DNA of 64,000 nt from Candidatus Obscuribacter phosphatis (GCA_001899315.1 MOYA01000001.1:1898599-1962598); one strand, 5' to 3'. Numbered from the stretch's first letter, positions 42,153 to 52,065 are shown. Made by a program: numbers and translations. Notes: a model not told the origin generated them from the sequence alone.

Positions 42153-43436
42153 TCAGGGCTTTCTGTTTGAGTTCGGACTGCCGAGAGCCGGCTTAGCCGG
42201 TGCAGCAGCACCGCTGGGTTTGGAGGCGGTAGGCGCCGCACCACCTGAGGCGCCTCCAGGCATGACCATGGTGCCCATGAGACTCTGGGCAAAGCTGTCG
42301 GGAGGGGCAACAAAGAGAGCCCGGATAGCCACCTGCCCCTTTAACTTGCCGGACAAGATACGACCGACTTCGATGATTAGGTCGTCTTTGCTGCCGGTAA
42401 CAAGTCGATAACGGGCGCCTCCCGATGCCGGACCACTCATAGAAACAAGGCGCATGGGTGGACTAACCCGGCCCATGATGCCGATGTATTTGGGTATTGA
42501 AACCAGCCTAGGATCAATCAACCAGGCTTTGGCCAGTTCAGGTTTATTGGAGGCCACAGCTTGGGCAAAATTGAGAGCCACCGACATAGGACCGTCATCG
42601 GGCAATTTGCCTGATATGGCATACTTGTTGCCCAAAAACTTGAGCATAACCTTGTAACCCACCGGCTGAGCTTTTGGTTTAGGCAAACTCTTATCTTCTT
42701 CAGCTTTGGCATCAGGGCTGACCGGCGGCAAGATAGTCAAAACAATGTCGTTAGCGGCAAAAGAAGCTCTGCCAGTGACATTCTGGGTAAAGAAGGGCGG
42801 CAGAGAGGAAAAGAGTTCGGGGGCTTCAAATAGAGTGCCGGCATTCATTTTGTAACCCTTAAACCAGAGTGTACTGTTCATACGGTCACCGCCGATGAAA
42901 GCCAGATAGTTGAGCGGTCCGGCCGTCTCTCCAGCCTTGCCCGAAGATTTAGCCGGTGCTTTGTCAGAGGGCTGAGCGCCGGAAAGCTGCTTCACCTCCC
43001 TCAGGGCGGTGAGCGGCGGCATCGGCACCAAGAATACCCGACCCTGCCTGGTCTGGAAAAGAACAGTATGGCTTTCTCTGATTTGAGGAAAACTAATCAC
43101 CCGACCGGCTGGCAGTTCGTTTACTTTCATTTTGAACTCAGCCAGGGAAGGATTAGATTGAATGAAAAGCTGCATGTCGGCATGCACCATGCCGGGGCTA
43201 GCCAGAGCATCTTTGAGCACGTTGAAATAGTTGTTCCAAGAAACATCGTCGCTGGAAGTCTTGTACTCGGCTGCCGAATTGGTTAATGCCGCTACAGTCA
43301 TACTGATCATGGTCTCAGGACGAGCCATGGTCTCAGGACGAGGAGAAAGGGTGGAACCTGCCTCTTCTAAGGCCAGAGCCGGCAAGGAACAGGACACCAA
43401 AAGAGCGCTTAACAACAACTCATTTTTCATTCTCAT
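42153..43436 (-). CDS. Exported protein of unknown function
   Basis: 427 aa with a signal peptide (LLLSALLVSCSLPALA, cleavage probably after ALA). A repeated RPETMA-type segment (residues about 32-43) is encoded by two 18-bp direct repeats at 43309-43343. The mid part is mixed alpha/beta; the C-terminus is Gly/Ala/Pro-rich. It lies directly upstream of the PATAN gene (17-base gap), so they form one operon with pepA. Domain not recognised; envelope-located. Confidence 0.65.
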   Translation of the reverse strand: MRMKNELLLSALLVSCSLPALALEEAGSTLSPRPETMARPETMISMTVAALTNSAAEYKTSSDDVSWNNYFNVLKDALASPGMVHADMQLFIQSNPSLAEFKMKVNELPAGRVISFPQIRESHTVLFQTRQGRVFLVPMPPLTALREVKQLSGAQPSDKAPAKSSGKAGETAGPLNYLAFIGGDRMNSTLWFKGYKMNAGTLFEAPELFSSLPPFFTQNVTGRASFAANDIVLTILPPVSPDAKAEEDKSLPKPKAQPVGYKVMLKFLGNKYAISGKLPDDGPMSVALNFAQAVASNKPELAKAWLIDPRLVSIPKYIGIMGRVSPPMRLVSMSGPASGGARYRLVTGSKDDLIIEVGRILSGKLKGQVAIRALFVAPPDSFAQSLMGTMVMPGGASGGAAPTASKPSGAAAPAKPALGSPNSNRKP

Positions 43437-43650
43437 CGAAGAGCTTCCTCTTGGACCGGATTAGACAGTGACGCCCCTCAATTCTAACCGCTTGAATTCA
43501 CGATTTTTGGCAGTTCCGGGCATTAGCTAGGACTAACTCAGGGCGAGTGAGAAAAAATCTTTCTCAAAACCGTGGGAATCCTCCCATGGTATGGATAGAC
43601 AGGCGGCTTCGCCGGATGTACATTGAATCTACGCCAGCAAGGAAAGCCCA

Positions 43651-45804
43651 ATGCCACCAATGGATTTTAACCAAGAATCATTCAGTAGGCCACTGTCCGC
43701 CAGTTCCCACGGCGCCGAGTCATTGGCACGCGAAGTGCAAAACCAGATGATGGGAACCCAGGCGGTATCGCTAGACAAGCTTGCCCTTCCTGCACCCGGA
43801 GCCGACGCTGCTCTGGGCATGGGCGCTCCGGTGGGTTCCGAGCAAGCCCTTTCTCCGCTTATGTCGATAATCTCCAAGATGCCTGGTCATATAGGCTTCT
43901 TCTCATCCTTCTTCGAAGGTTTGATGAGCTTTCTTTTCCCGCAAGACCTCATGAACATGCTCGACCCAAACAACCTGGGTCTCGACAGCCTCTTCTCTCC
44001 CGACCATATGAGCCTCGACCTCTCGCTTCTGCCGGATGACGCTCCTATTCTGAGCAACCTCGACAGCGGTCTAGGTCTTGGCCGAGCTGACATGCTCAGC
44101 GGCAAACTCAATATGGCTTTCGATCATGGCAGCCTTTCCAGAGAAGCGGTATCAAGCTTCAAGTCTCTCAACGTCTCAGGCAATGTCTTGGGCAAGTCGC
44201 AGTTTGAAGGCGGAGTGCTCAGCGGTCCCAACATGCAATCAGGTTTGAACGAAATGAGCGGAGGACACCTCTCCTCCAATACTCGCCTTTTCGCCGACAA
44301 TTCCGGCGAAGCCGCCAGTGGATTCTCCGGTTCGTTCAAAAATATGACTTCAACAGGCAACTCACTCAACTCTAATATGAATGTGAGCGGCTCCAACCTC
44401 AATGCCGGTCTTTCCGCCAACGGTCAGTCTCTTTCAATTTCAGGCAATGGCAATCTCAACGACCTGACTGTTTTTGAGCCTTCCTTTAAAGGTGCTTTGA
44501 AAGACAATCTTCTCGCTGCTAATCCCGGCGATCCTTTCAAATCGTCCTTTTCGTTCAAGCCTGAACAAGCTGCAGGGACTGATATAGGCAAAGATCTAGG
44601 CGGCATGAAAGCCAAGGCTCTTAGTTTTGACGGCAAGAACAATTTAGATTTAAACAAGGCCGAACTGGGTGACAAAAATGTCGGCTCCCTGAACAAAGAC
44701 CAGATTCATGACGGCGCCAACCACAGTCAGGTGAAAGACAGTCACGCCAAAGCTGACCATGCTAAAGCTGAAACTTCAAAAGCTGAAAAAATAAGCCATA
44801 AATCACCCTTCAAGCACAAGCACACTGCCACCGCTCAGCCCAAAGCAGCTGCTGCCACCCAAAGCAATACAAGCAGCCAAAATCAAATTGCCGAGAAACC
44901 GGCCGAACAAGCACAGGCTCCGCAGGCCCAAGACAATCAAACTTTGGGTGATCAAACCCAACAGAACCAAGCTCAGGCCGAAGCATCCAGCAGCACCTAT
45001 ACAATTAAAGCCGGCGACAATCTCTGGAATATTGCCAAAGATCAGCTCGGCAATGCTACAAAATGGAACGAAATCTACAAGCTCAACCAGGATCTTCTTG
45101 GTGCTAATCCCGACTTGATTCGTCCGGGCACAACCATTCAGCTGCCGGGCACAGAAGTTGCCGCCGGTGGTGACATCGCCCACTACACCGTCAAACCTGG
45201 AGACAATCTCTGGGATATCGCCAAAGAACAGCTGGGCGACGGCAGCAAATGGGGCGAGATCTACAAAAATAATGAAGGCATCATCGGCGACAATCCGAGC
45301 TTGATTCAGCCCGGTCAAGAACTTTCACTGGGCGCCTCCAACAATGCTTCGCTGCAAATGGCTGCTCAGCCGCAAGCCCAACCTCAGACTCTGGCTCAAA
45401 CTCCAGATCCGCAAGCGCTTGGTCAAACCGCCATGCAAACTCAGCCTGTGCAAAACTATGGCTTCGAACAAGGCATGGGCGGCAGTTCCTCGATGCAAAA
45501 CTTTGAAGCAGCACCAATGCAGATGCAGCCACAAATGCAACCACAGATGCAGCCACAAATGCCGGTGCAGCAACCAATCAACCATAGCGCCATTCCAGCA
45601 AGTGGTGTGCCTGTGGCTAAAGTTATTCCTCAAACTGCCGCACCCGACGCTTTCATACCGCCGGCCCATGCCGCCGATAAGAGCCTAAGCTTCAGCAACT
45701 TTGAAAACATCGACTGGAATACCTATACCGGCGGCACCAAGTCTTCAGTATCTTCCAGCATGGGTTCCGACCTGTACAACTTCCTGAAGAATAATCGTAA
45801 GTAA
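43651..45804 (+). CDS. Double-LysM protein lacking a recognisable signal peptide
   Basis: 717 aa. The first 320 residues are Gly/Ser/Asn/Leu-rich with many short SGxxLxxxLN-like stretches (a repetitive beta-like region). A His/Lys/Ala segment and a Gln-rich linker (about 360-445) follow, then two LysM domains (about 449-500 YTIKAGDNLWNIAKDQLGN and 512-565 YTVKPGDNLWDIAKEQLGD). A Gln/Met-rich tail with PQM repeats and a C-terminal YTGGTKSSVSS end complete it. LysM binds peptidoglycan or related glycans, so export is expected, yet the N-terminus (PPMDFNQESFSRP) shows no signal peptide. An unusual secretion route or a cytosolic role are possible. Confidence 0.78.
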   Translation: MPPMDFNQESFSRPLSASSHGAESLAREVQNQMMGTQAVSLDKLALPAPGADAALGMGAPVGSEQALSPLMSIISKMPGHIGFFSSFFEGLMSFLFPQDLMNMLDPNNLGLDSLFSPDHMSLDLSLLPDDAPILSNLDSGLGLGRADMLSGKLNMAFDHGSLSREAVSSFKSLNVSGNVLGKSQFEGGVLSGPNMQSGLNEMSGGHLSSNTRLFADNSGEAASGFSGSFKNMTSTGNSLNSNMNVSGSNLNAGLSANGQSLSISGNGNLNDLTVFEPSFKGALKDNLLAANPGDPFKSSFSFKPEQAAGTDIGKDLGGMKAKALSFDGKNNLDLNKAELGDKNVGSLNKDQIHDGANHSQVKDSHAKADHAKAETSKAEKISHKSPFKHKHTATAQPKAAAATQSNTSSQNQIAEKPAEQAQAPQAQDNQTLGDQTQQNQAQAEASSSTYTIKAGDNLWNIAKDQLGNATKWNEIYKLNQDLLGANPDLIRPGTTIQLPGTEVAAGGDIAHYTVKPGDNLWDIAKEQLGDGSKWGEIYKNNEGIIGDNPSLIQPGQELSLGASNNASLQMAAQPQAQPQTLAQTPDPQALGQTAMQTQPVQNYGFEQGMGGSSSMQNFEAAPMQMQPQMQPQMQPQMPVQQPINHSAIPASGVPVAKVIPQTAAPDAFIPPAHAADKSLSFSNFENIDWNTYTGGTKSSVSSSMGSDLYNFLKNNRK

Positions 45805-45828
45805 GAGTAAGCTGGCGCTCTCTCGCTT

Positions 45829-46950
45829 TCAATCATTTTTCAGTTCGCTAAAGACAAGGCCGGCAACCCTGCCGACATCGGCTAAACCAGCCGGTGCCTT
45901 CATTGCTTGGTTAGCAGTGGGGGCAAGTATATCTATGCCTAACGAGGCGGCAGTCAATTCTGTCACCGCCGGCATTGCTATGACCTTTTTGCCCTTGCTC
46001 TTGGCCAGGGCAATCAATCGACCAACCCCTTTGCCCGAAAGTGACTGGCTGTCAAGACAGCCTTCCGCCACAACGACCATGTCACAAAGATCGATCTTTT
46101 CAGCCAGAGAAAGTTTATCAAAAAGCCAATCAAAGCCCGAGATAATTGGCGCCTTAAGAAGCAGAGAAAGCCCATAGCCTGCGCCTCCGGCACTGCCGGC
46201 ACCAGGTCGCGTTCTTAGACTAGAATCAGTCCCTAAAGTTCTCTCCAAGATCGCGGCGAAATTGCTCAAAGCCCTGTCCAACACCGGCACATCCTGCGGA
46301 CTGAGACCCTTCTGCGGTCCAAAAACGGCAGCTGCACCAAACTCACCAGTTAAGGGATTTGTCACATCTGAAACCACATAAAACTGCACTCCGGCAATTG
46401 TTTTTTCGAGAGCAGTCAGATCTACCCGCACCAGATCGAGCAAAGATATGCCACCACAGCCGATATCATTATCATCTTGGTTCAAGAAGCGCGCACCCAA
46501 AACTCTAAGACATCCGGCGCCACCATCGGTAGAGGCACTACCGCCCAGGGTGACATAGATTTTCTTCAGACCTCTTTCTACGGCATCCTTGATCAACTCA
46601 CCCAAACCAATAGTCTGAGCCCGCAGCCCGTCTAACTCTTGCGGCGGCAAATGAGCTATGCCCGAGGCTGAAGCCAGTTCCACCACAGCTTCCTCACCGG
46701 CAACTAGATAAGAAGCCCTCACTACGGCTCCCAGTGGTCCGGTAACATCTTTCTGAATAATTTTGACATTTGGTGCTAGTGCGGCTTTCAGACAATTGAC
46801 CGTATCGTCTCCACCATCGGCAAAGGGGGCAGAAATGGTATCAAAACCGCAGCGCTCCGCTTCTTTAGCTATAACCTCAGCCAAGGCCGGGGCAGCGATA
46901 CTACCCTTATAAGAACAAGGTGCAATCAGCACTCTTCTATTGGACGACAA
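45829..46950 (-). CDS. Glycerate kinase
   Basis: 373 aa, TTG start at 46950 with AGGAGCG upstream. Glycerate kinase family (GlxK/GarK type, forming 2-phosphoglycerate): IAPCSYKGSIAAP, the ADGGDDTVNCL segment near the N-terminus, LGGSASTDGGAGCLRVLGARF, PGAGSAGGAGYGL and AEGCLDSQSLSGKGVG. It lies convergent to the LysM gene. Links glycerate to glycolysis. Confidence 0.92.
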   Translation of the reverse strand: MSSNRRVLIAPCSYKGSIAAPALAEVIAKEAERCGFDTISAPFADGGDDTVNCLKAALAPNVKIIQKDVTGPLGAVVRASYLVAGEEAVVELASASGIAHLPPQELDGLRAQTIGLGELIKDAVERGLKKIYVTLGGSASTDGGAGCLRVLGARFLNQDDNDIGCGGISLLDLVRVDLTALEKTIAGVQFYVVSDVTNPLTGEFGAAAVFGPQKGLSPQDVPVLDRALSNFAAILERTLGTDSSLRTRPGAGSAGGAGYGLSLLLKAPIISGFDWLFDKLSLAEKIDLCDMVVVAEGCLDSQSLSGKGVGRLIALAKSKGKKVIAMPAVTELTAASLGIDILAPTANQAMKAPAGLADVGRVAGLVFSELKND

Positions 46951-47059
46951 AGTTAATCGCTCCTGGTCGGTTTAATGTGCATTAACAAGTTTATCTGCCA
47001 CTGCAAGCGGGCAAGAAAAAGCAGATGGATTTTCTGCAAAAAATATCGAGGTTATTGCC

Positions 47060-47548
47060 ATGGGCAAAAAAGACGACGTCAACAAACTTCTCGGTAACCT
47101 CAAGTCTTCGGCCGAGACCGCCAATGCCCCTGCTATTTACACAAGAGAAGTGAATCTTTCTTACTATAAAGAAAATCATGCTTGGCCGGGACGCAATTAT
47201 ATATACATTGGCAATTCTTTCAACATCAAAAAGAAAATTCAATCACCAAACAGTCGTGAATCAAGAAAAAGAGCAGCATGTATTGCCATGATGCTGGCAA
47301 AAGGCAAAGGCAATCGAAGCTGTCTTTCTGTGGGCGAAGCCTTGCAGCATGAAGGATTCAAAGAATGCCTCAGCCGCTTTGAATATGATTGGCTGGTGAG
47401 AGAAGCACATGAAACCTTACTTGGACCGGCTTATAACGATAAGGGAGAACTCTTACCTCTAGCCTTCACAGTTTGGCGCAAAATGCCCACACCAGTTCAG
47501 CAAAATTCAAAACAAGGCAAAAAACTGGCGAAAGCAGGCAAAGCCTGA
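47060..47548 (+). CDS. Uncharacterised basic protein
   Basis: 162 aa, basic, without signal peptide or membrane segments. Features: YYKENHAWPGRNYIYIGN, RKRAACIAMMLAKGKGN, RFEYDWLVREAHETLLGP and a Lys-rich tail. No family recognised; a nucleic-acid-binding role is only a guess from charge. Convergent with rpiB. Confidence 0.6.
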   Translation: MGKKDDVNKLLGNLKSSAETANAPAIYTREVNLSYYKENHAWPGRNYIYIGNSFNIKKKIQSPNSRESRKRAACIAMMLAKGKGNRSCLSVGEALQHEGFKECLSRFEYDWLVREAHETLLGPAYNDKGELLPLAFTVWRKMPTPVQQNSKQGKKLAKAGKA

Positions 47549-47581
47549 TCGGCAGCCACAACTAAGAAGCAAATTCAGAGG

Positions 47582-48064
47582 TCAACCGAAGAGCCCCTGC
47601 TCAAAGGCTCTGCTCACTTCTATTTTCTTGACTCGACGCTCATGACGCCCACCTTCAAACTCGGTACTCAACCAAGTAGAAAGTATTCCGGCTAGGTCGG
47701 AGAGCTTGGTGGAGCGACCTGCAAGACAAAGCACGTTGGCATCATTATGTTGCCGACTGAGCATAGCTTGCTCTTTGTCGTGGACAAGAGCGGCGCGCAC
47801 CCGGCGCACTTTATTGGCGACAATGGAAACACCTATGCCTGAACCACAACAAATGACGCCCCTAAAAGACTCACCCTGGCTAACAGATTGAGCTACCTTT
47901 CTGGCATAGTCGGGATAGTCGCAAGAATCTTTTGAATTAGTGCCGAAATCAAGCACTGTATGTCCTTCTTTTTCAAGGAAGGCACGCACTGCCTCTTTCA
48001 GTTCAAAGCCAGCATGATCACTGCCTATGGCGATAACTTCGCCATGTTCTTCACTATTGTTCAT
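47582..48064 (-). CDS. rpiB: Ribose-5-phosphate isomerase B
   Basis: 160 aa from ATG 48064, chosen because CGGAG lies 6 bases upstream; the frame also opens with TTG at 48070. RpiB family: IAIGSDHAGFELK at the N-terminus, CCGSGIGVSIVANKVRRVRAALVHD with the catalytic Cys, and SRQHNDANVLCLAGR. It interconverts ribulose and ribose 5-phosphate. The WYL-regulator stop lies 12 bases upstream, so they are co-transcribed. Confidence 0.95.
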   Translation of the reverse strand: MNNSEEHGEVIAIGSDHAGFELKEAVRAFLEKEGHTVLDFGTNSKDSCDYPDYARKVAQSVSQGESFRGVICCGSGIGVSIVANKVRRVRAALVHDKEQAMLSRQHNDANVLCLAGRSTKLSDLAGILSTWLSTEFEGGRHERRVKKIEVSRAFEQGLFG

Positions 48065-48076
48065 AGACAACTCCGT

Positions 48077-48799
48077 TTATGAATAAACAGGTAGTCTACT
48101 ATAGCTCAATTGCGAGACATCAGCGGGTGCTTCGAAGGGCGTTTTTGTCTGAACTATCTCTTTAATTCTGTCCACTCTAAAGACCAGAATATCTCGTCTT
48201 TCATGACAGTAAGCCACCATGCGCCAGAGATTTTGCTCTTTCATTATGACGAGCGGATCAAGAGTTACAGGATCGACGGCTTCGCGCAAAATGCTGTAAT
48301 AGTAGGCTTTCACGCATTGATGATTAACTAGAGCTTTCTCAAGCACAGGCAAAGTGGAGTCGATGTTATACATCGGATAATCGAAGAGTTTCTCGGTCAG
48401 GCTGCCCATGCCCACTTCACCACTCGGCAAGAGAGAAGGAAGTTCGCGCGGCTCGATGCCATCAATAGTGACAAAATCATCATCGGCGAAAAGACCGTAG
48501 TCTTCTTCCATCTCGCCATCGCAAATCACCGATTCGACAATGGCATCGGCCAGTTCGAAAGCTACCTTGGCCACATCGGGCGGCAACATGCTATCGATCT
48601 TGGCAATGACATCCTTGATAAGCTGATCACGCTCTTCAGCATGGATGGTTACTCCAGCCACCAGTTTATCCAAAAGCCTGGCGCTCGTTAAAAGCAACAT
48701 GCCTTCTTCATTGGTCAAACGAAGCTCGAAGCTATCCTTCAGTTCGTCAGACTTCCGCCTCTCCATATCGCCCGGGTTTGCCCCGTTCTGTTCAGGCAT
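48077..48799 (-). CDS. WYL-domain protein (ligand-responsive regulator type)
   Basis: 240 aa from ATG 48799, where GAGGAG sits 6 bases upstream; the frame extends 14 codons further but without a site. The N-terminal half is helical and acidic and lacks a clear helix-turn-helix. The C-terminal part (about 155-235) is a WYL domain: VKAYYYSILREAVDPVTLDPLVIMKEQNLWRMVAYCHERRDILVFRVDRIKEI (key pieces LDPLVIMKEQNLWRMVAY and FRVDRIKEI). WYL domains sense nucleotides or other ligands, often with a DNA-binding domain. It lies directly upstream of rpiB. Confidence 0.75.
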   Translation of the reverse strand: MPEQNGANPGDMERRKSDELKDSFELRLTNEEGMLLLTSARLLDKLVAGVTIHAEERDQLIKDVIAKIDSMLPPDVAKVAFELADAIVESVICDGEMEEDYGLFADDDFVTIDGIEPRELPSLLPSGEVGMGSLTEKLFDYPMYNIDSTLPVLEKALVNHQCVKAYYYSILREAVDPVTLDPLVIMKEQNLWRMVAYCHERRDILVFRVDRIKEIVQTKTPFEAPADVSQLSYSRLPVYS

Positions 48800-48944
48800 A
48801 GGAATCTCCTCGACAGAATCTACAGATTGAAAAAAGCGCACATATAACTAGACTAGCACCGCTTGCCAAGTACTGAAAAGTGCAGAGCAAAATGAGCCCT
48901 CAAAAGCTGCGCCGATAACTGGCTCTTATGTAAGCAGGAATGCC

Positions 48945-50717
48945 CTACATTCTTTCAGGAGCCGATACACCTATTATGCCCAGAGCATTGGAAAGTACCT
49001 GCTTGGTAGCTAAAATTAGCCCCAGTCTGGCTTTGGTGACCGATAACTGATCTGTAATCACCCGAGAAACCTCGTAGAACTTTTGCAGTTCGTTTGCCAG
49101 CTCAAAAGCGTAGCGAGCCAGCCGCCCAGGTTGCCTGGTTTCAACCGCCTCCAAGACTTCCTGCGGAAAAGATTCTAAACGGGTGACGAGGGCTTTCTGA
49201 TGGGCGAGAACCTCGCTGTCGCTGTCGTACAGAGCCTGGAATACTGCAGGATTGCTCTTATATTCAGCCATAAAGCCATCTAGGTCAGAGGCGGTGAAGG
49301 GTGCCGGTTTATCGCCGTCGGTGCCTTGCATGGGTTCAAGAGCGCGGCGCAAAATGGCGCAGCAGCGGGCATGAGCATATTGAATGTAAAAGGCAGGATT
49401 CTCACGACTGGTCTTTTTAGCCAGCTCGAGATCAAAATTAATGGAGTTTTGTGGAGATGATTCAGCTAAGTAATAGCGAACTGCGTCAACCCCAACTTCA
49501 TCTAAGACCTCGCCGAGCATAACGACTGTGCCCATACGCTTACTCATGCGGACAATCTGACCATCTCTGCTCAAATTGACAATTTGGGTAAGCACTACTT
49601 CCAGCTTGGTTTCATCAACACCAAGAGCCTTCATCGCCCCCTTCAAACCAGGCACCTGGCCATGGTGGTCGGCACCCCAAATATTGATCATCAAGTCATA
49701 ACCGCGTCTGTATTTATCGAGGTGATAAGCCGAGTCGTTAGCCAAATAAGTTGTCGAGCCCGATGATTTACGCAAGACACGGTCGCGCTCATCGCCAAGT
49801 TCCTTAGTTTTGAGCCAGAGCGCGCCTTCGCTCTCATAACTCATGCCGTGTTTCTGAAACTCAGACAAAACATCAGCCACTTTATCGGCTGCGTGCAGGT
49901 CTCTTTCCGAATACCAACGGTCAAACTTGATATGCAGCTTCTCCAGCAATACTCTTTGATGTTCGATAATCACTTTCATGGTCAGGTCGCCCAACTTTAC
50001 GGCGCCTTCTTCTTCTGAAAGTTCGAGATACTGTTTACCTACTTGGGCGACGACTTGCTCCAGAAACTCCTTCAGATACTCCTGGGGATAGCCTTCGGTG
50101 GGGTAAGGCACATCTCGGTCAAGCAAGATGCGATAAAGAGCAAAAGCACAGCGCCCCAGCTGAGCAATCTGCTCACCGGCATCATTTATATAGAATTCTT
50201 CTTCGACCTCATAGCCGGCAAACTTGAGCAAATTGGCCAAACAGCTACCAAAAACAGCATTGCGACCGTGTCCAATATGCAGATCACCGGTGGGATTAGC
50301 TGAAACATATTCGATCAAGACCTTTTTTCCAGCGCCCAGAGCCGGTTTACCATAGGAAGCCCCCTGGCAGAGAACATCACTGATAGTTTCATTGAGCCAA
50401 CCGGTGCCAAGCTTAAAATTAATAAAGCCTGGATTTGCCACAGTGACAGATTCTAGATAAGTTCCCTGCGTTTCATCTTCGCGGCCAATTTGATCGGCAA
50501 TGGCCTGGGCAATCTTGATAGGCGCTATCTTTGCTTGTCCAGCCAGCTTCAAGGCCACCCCGCAAGCCAAATCGCCGTGCTCAGGCAAGCGCGGCTTCTC
50601 TATTTGAATGGGGGCTGGGCATTCGTCTGTCTCAACTGGAATTGCGCCCAGGAGTCCCTGCCGACAGGCTGAGGCAAAAGCCCGCGAGACAATAGCAGCC
50701 AGCTTTTCTTTGATCAT
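48945..50717 (-). CDS. argS: Arginyl-tRNA synthetase
   Basis: 590 aa, normal for ArgRS. The additional N-terminal domain (1-110) recognises the tRNA D-loop. The catalytic domain has the HIGH motif in SANPTGDLHIGHGRNA. The KMSKS-like loop is MSKRMGTV around residue 370, and the DALR anticodon domain has the FYIQYAHARCCAIL start. It charges tRNA-Arg. Confidence 0.96.
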   Translation of the reverse strand: MIKEKLAAIVSRAFASACRQGLLGAIPVETDECPAPIQIEKPRLPEHGDLACGVALKLAGQAKIAPIKIAQAIADQIGREDETQGTYLESVTVANPGFINFKLGTGWLNETISDVLCQGASYGKPALGAGKKVLIEYVSANPTGDLHIGHGRNAVFGSCLANLLKFAGYEVEEEFYINDAGEQIAQLGRCAFALYRILLDRDVPYPTEGYPQEYLKEFLEQVVAQVGKQYLELSEEEGAVKLGDLTMKVIIEHQRVLLEKLHIKFDRWYSERDLHAADKVADVLSEFQKHGMSYESEGALWLKTKELGDERDRVLRKSSGSTTYLANDSAYHLDKYRRGYDLMINIWGADHHGQVPGLKGAMKALGVDETKLEVVLTQIVNLSRDGQIVRMSKRMGTVVMLGEVLDEVGVDAVRYYLAESSPQNSINFDLELAKKTSRENPAFYIQYAHARCCAILRRALEPMQGTDGDKPAPFTASDLDGFMAEYKSNPAVFQALYDSDSEVLAHQKALVTRLESFPQEVLEAVETRQPGRLARYAFELANELQKFYEVSRVITDQLSVTKARLGLILATKQVLSNALGIIGVSAPERM

Positions 50718-50826
50718 TGAATACCCTACTTAGAGACGCTCTGTACAAACAGGACAAGAAATGATATTACATTCGCCTCTTGCTGATGGCATATCTTGAA
50801 GCAAGCTTACTGAGAGGAAGACTAAT

Positions 50827-51372
50827 TTGAAGAATCTAATATCGTTTGCCGCAAGTCTGGCAATCTTCTCTGGGGTCGGATTCTCTACCCTAGCCTATGC
50901 CGATAATATGGCCTATGCCACCGACCCGGTCGGCAAGATGAGCGAACTGACCAAGCTACTGGCTAAGCACGCCAAAGAACTGGAAGCAGTAGCCAACGAA
51001 CTTGATAAAGTTTCAGAAGACCTCGATAAAGTAGAAAAACTTCCTCCCAAATCAGTCAGCCCAGAGCGCTTCAAAGAACTGGAAGGACGCTTTACGGCTG
51101 CGGTCAAACGCAGCGAAGATGTAGAGCGTAAGATAGGGACTGAGCTTGATCAAGATCTAGTCGAGATCAAGAAAGTAAAGAAGACTCTGGAAACAATTGC
51201 TAAAAGCAGAAAGAGCAAGAATAAGAGTACGGCCCAAAAGACTGATTCTAAGCTGAGCGATGCCGAATTGGCAGAATGCCTGAAAGACATTGCCGAGCTT
51301 GAGAAGTCGGCGCTCGACCTTAAGAGAGTGGTTAGCGAAGATAGTGAGCCAGGCCAAGGCAAAGAGAAATAA
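50827..51372 (+). CDS. Exported coiled-coil protein
   Basis: 181 aa, TTG start at 50827 behind GAGAGGAAG. Signal peptide (ISFAASLAIFSGVGFSTLAYA). The mature part is almost entirely charged coiled coil, with heptads such as LAKHAKELEAVANELDKVSEDLDKVE and VERKIGTELDQDLVEIKKVKKTLETIAK. Periplasmic or envelope scaffold likely. No enzymatic motif is seen. A promoter-like TGTACA-17-TATTAC with TGA before it (50742-50770) lies upstream. Confidence 0.7.
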   Translation: MKNLISFAASLAIFSGVGFSTLAYADNMAYATDPVGKMSELTKLLAKHAKELEAVANELDKVSEDLDKVEKLPPKSVSPERFKELEGRFTAAVKRSEDVERKIGTELDQDLVEIKKVKKTLETIAKSRKSKNKSTAQKTDSKLSDAELAECLKDIAELEKSALDLKRVVSEDSEPGQGKEK

Positions 51373-51453
51373 TTCAGGCGAAAAACGCAAAGCAACTAGT
51401 TATCGCCCAAAATAAGACCGCCGGCTCAAAGACCGACGGTCACAGGAGTATCG

Positions 51454-51470
51454 GCGGAGGGGCACTCCGC
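51454..51470 (+). terminator. Hairpin terminator after the exported coiled-coil gene
   Basis: GCGGAG and CTCCGC form a 6-bp stem with a GGGCA loop, followed by TGGATATATTTTTA, a weak T-rich tail. An imperfect stem (GACCGCCGGC / GACCGACGGTC at about 51417-51442) lies just before it. Confidence 0.55.
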
Positions 51471-51499
51471 TGGATATATTTTTATAGACCTAAGATATA

Positions 51500-51522
51500 A
51501 GCTTAAGAGAAACTCTTAAGCT
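51500..51522 (-). terminator. Hairpin at the 3' end of the 51523 gene
   Basis: AGCTTAAGAG and CTCTTAAGCT pair perfectly over 10 bp with a 3-nt loop, directly after the minus-strand stop at 51523-51525. The following sequence is AT-rich but has no clean T-run. Confidence 0.55.
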
Positions 51523-52065
51523 CTAGCTATTGACGCCTTCCACTTCAGAAAGCAAGCTGAAAACCTCACTGAGAGCCAGATCGTAGTCTAAGCCCTCAAG
51601 AGCGTAACCCGACTGACCGTTTGCCGAAATGACATCAAAACGAGCTTGATGTTCACCTTCTCTTATGGTCAGAACGGCTCTAGCACCGCCTTTCAAAAGA
51701 CAAGCAATTTCGGTCAACTCGGGCAGATAACGGGTACCAAATTCTTCTCTGCGGCTAAGTCTGCGCACAAACAGACTTTTATTGCGCCAATATGATTCTT
51801 GGCAGAGACCGTCGGCATGACAGCCCTCTTCAGCCGAAGTCAGTATCTGCCAACGTTCCAGACGCAGGGCCAGGTCACGAACTTTCAAGGCAGACAAACG
51901 AGCCTTATAGGTAACGGCGATATTGATCAATTTTCGCAATTTGCCTTGATCTATGGGCAAGGCTAAACCGCCGCTCAGAACACCGAAATTACGAGAATGC
52001 TTAGGCAAAGCCGAGGCTGTCTCAGGCGTCGAATCACCATACTCTTTCAAGACTGTCAGTGTCAT
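51523..52065 (-). CDS. Uncharacterised protein
   Basis: 180 aa, ATG at 52065 with GAGG about 12 bases upstream. No membrane or signal sequence. Helical N-terminal half (KLRKLINIAVTYKARLSALKVRDLALRLERW) and a small Cys/His-bearing patch (EEGCHADGLCQ). The C-terminal half is strand-rich (GARAVLTIREGEHQARFDVIS). Not recognised. Confidence 0.55.
   Translation of the reverse strand: MTLTVLKEYGDSTPETASALPKHSRNFGVLSGGLALPIDQGKLRKLINIAVTYKARLSALKVRDLALRLERWQILTSAEEGCHADGLCQESYWRNKSLFVRRLSRREEFGTRYLPELTEIACLLKGGARAVLTIREGEHQARFDVISANGQSGYALEGLDYDLALSEVFSLLSEVEGVNS

Noticed and set aside
44803-45318. 171-aa minus-strand ORF opposite the LysM domains
   Set aside because: Antisense shadow of a well-supported double-LysM coding region.
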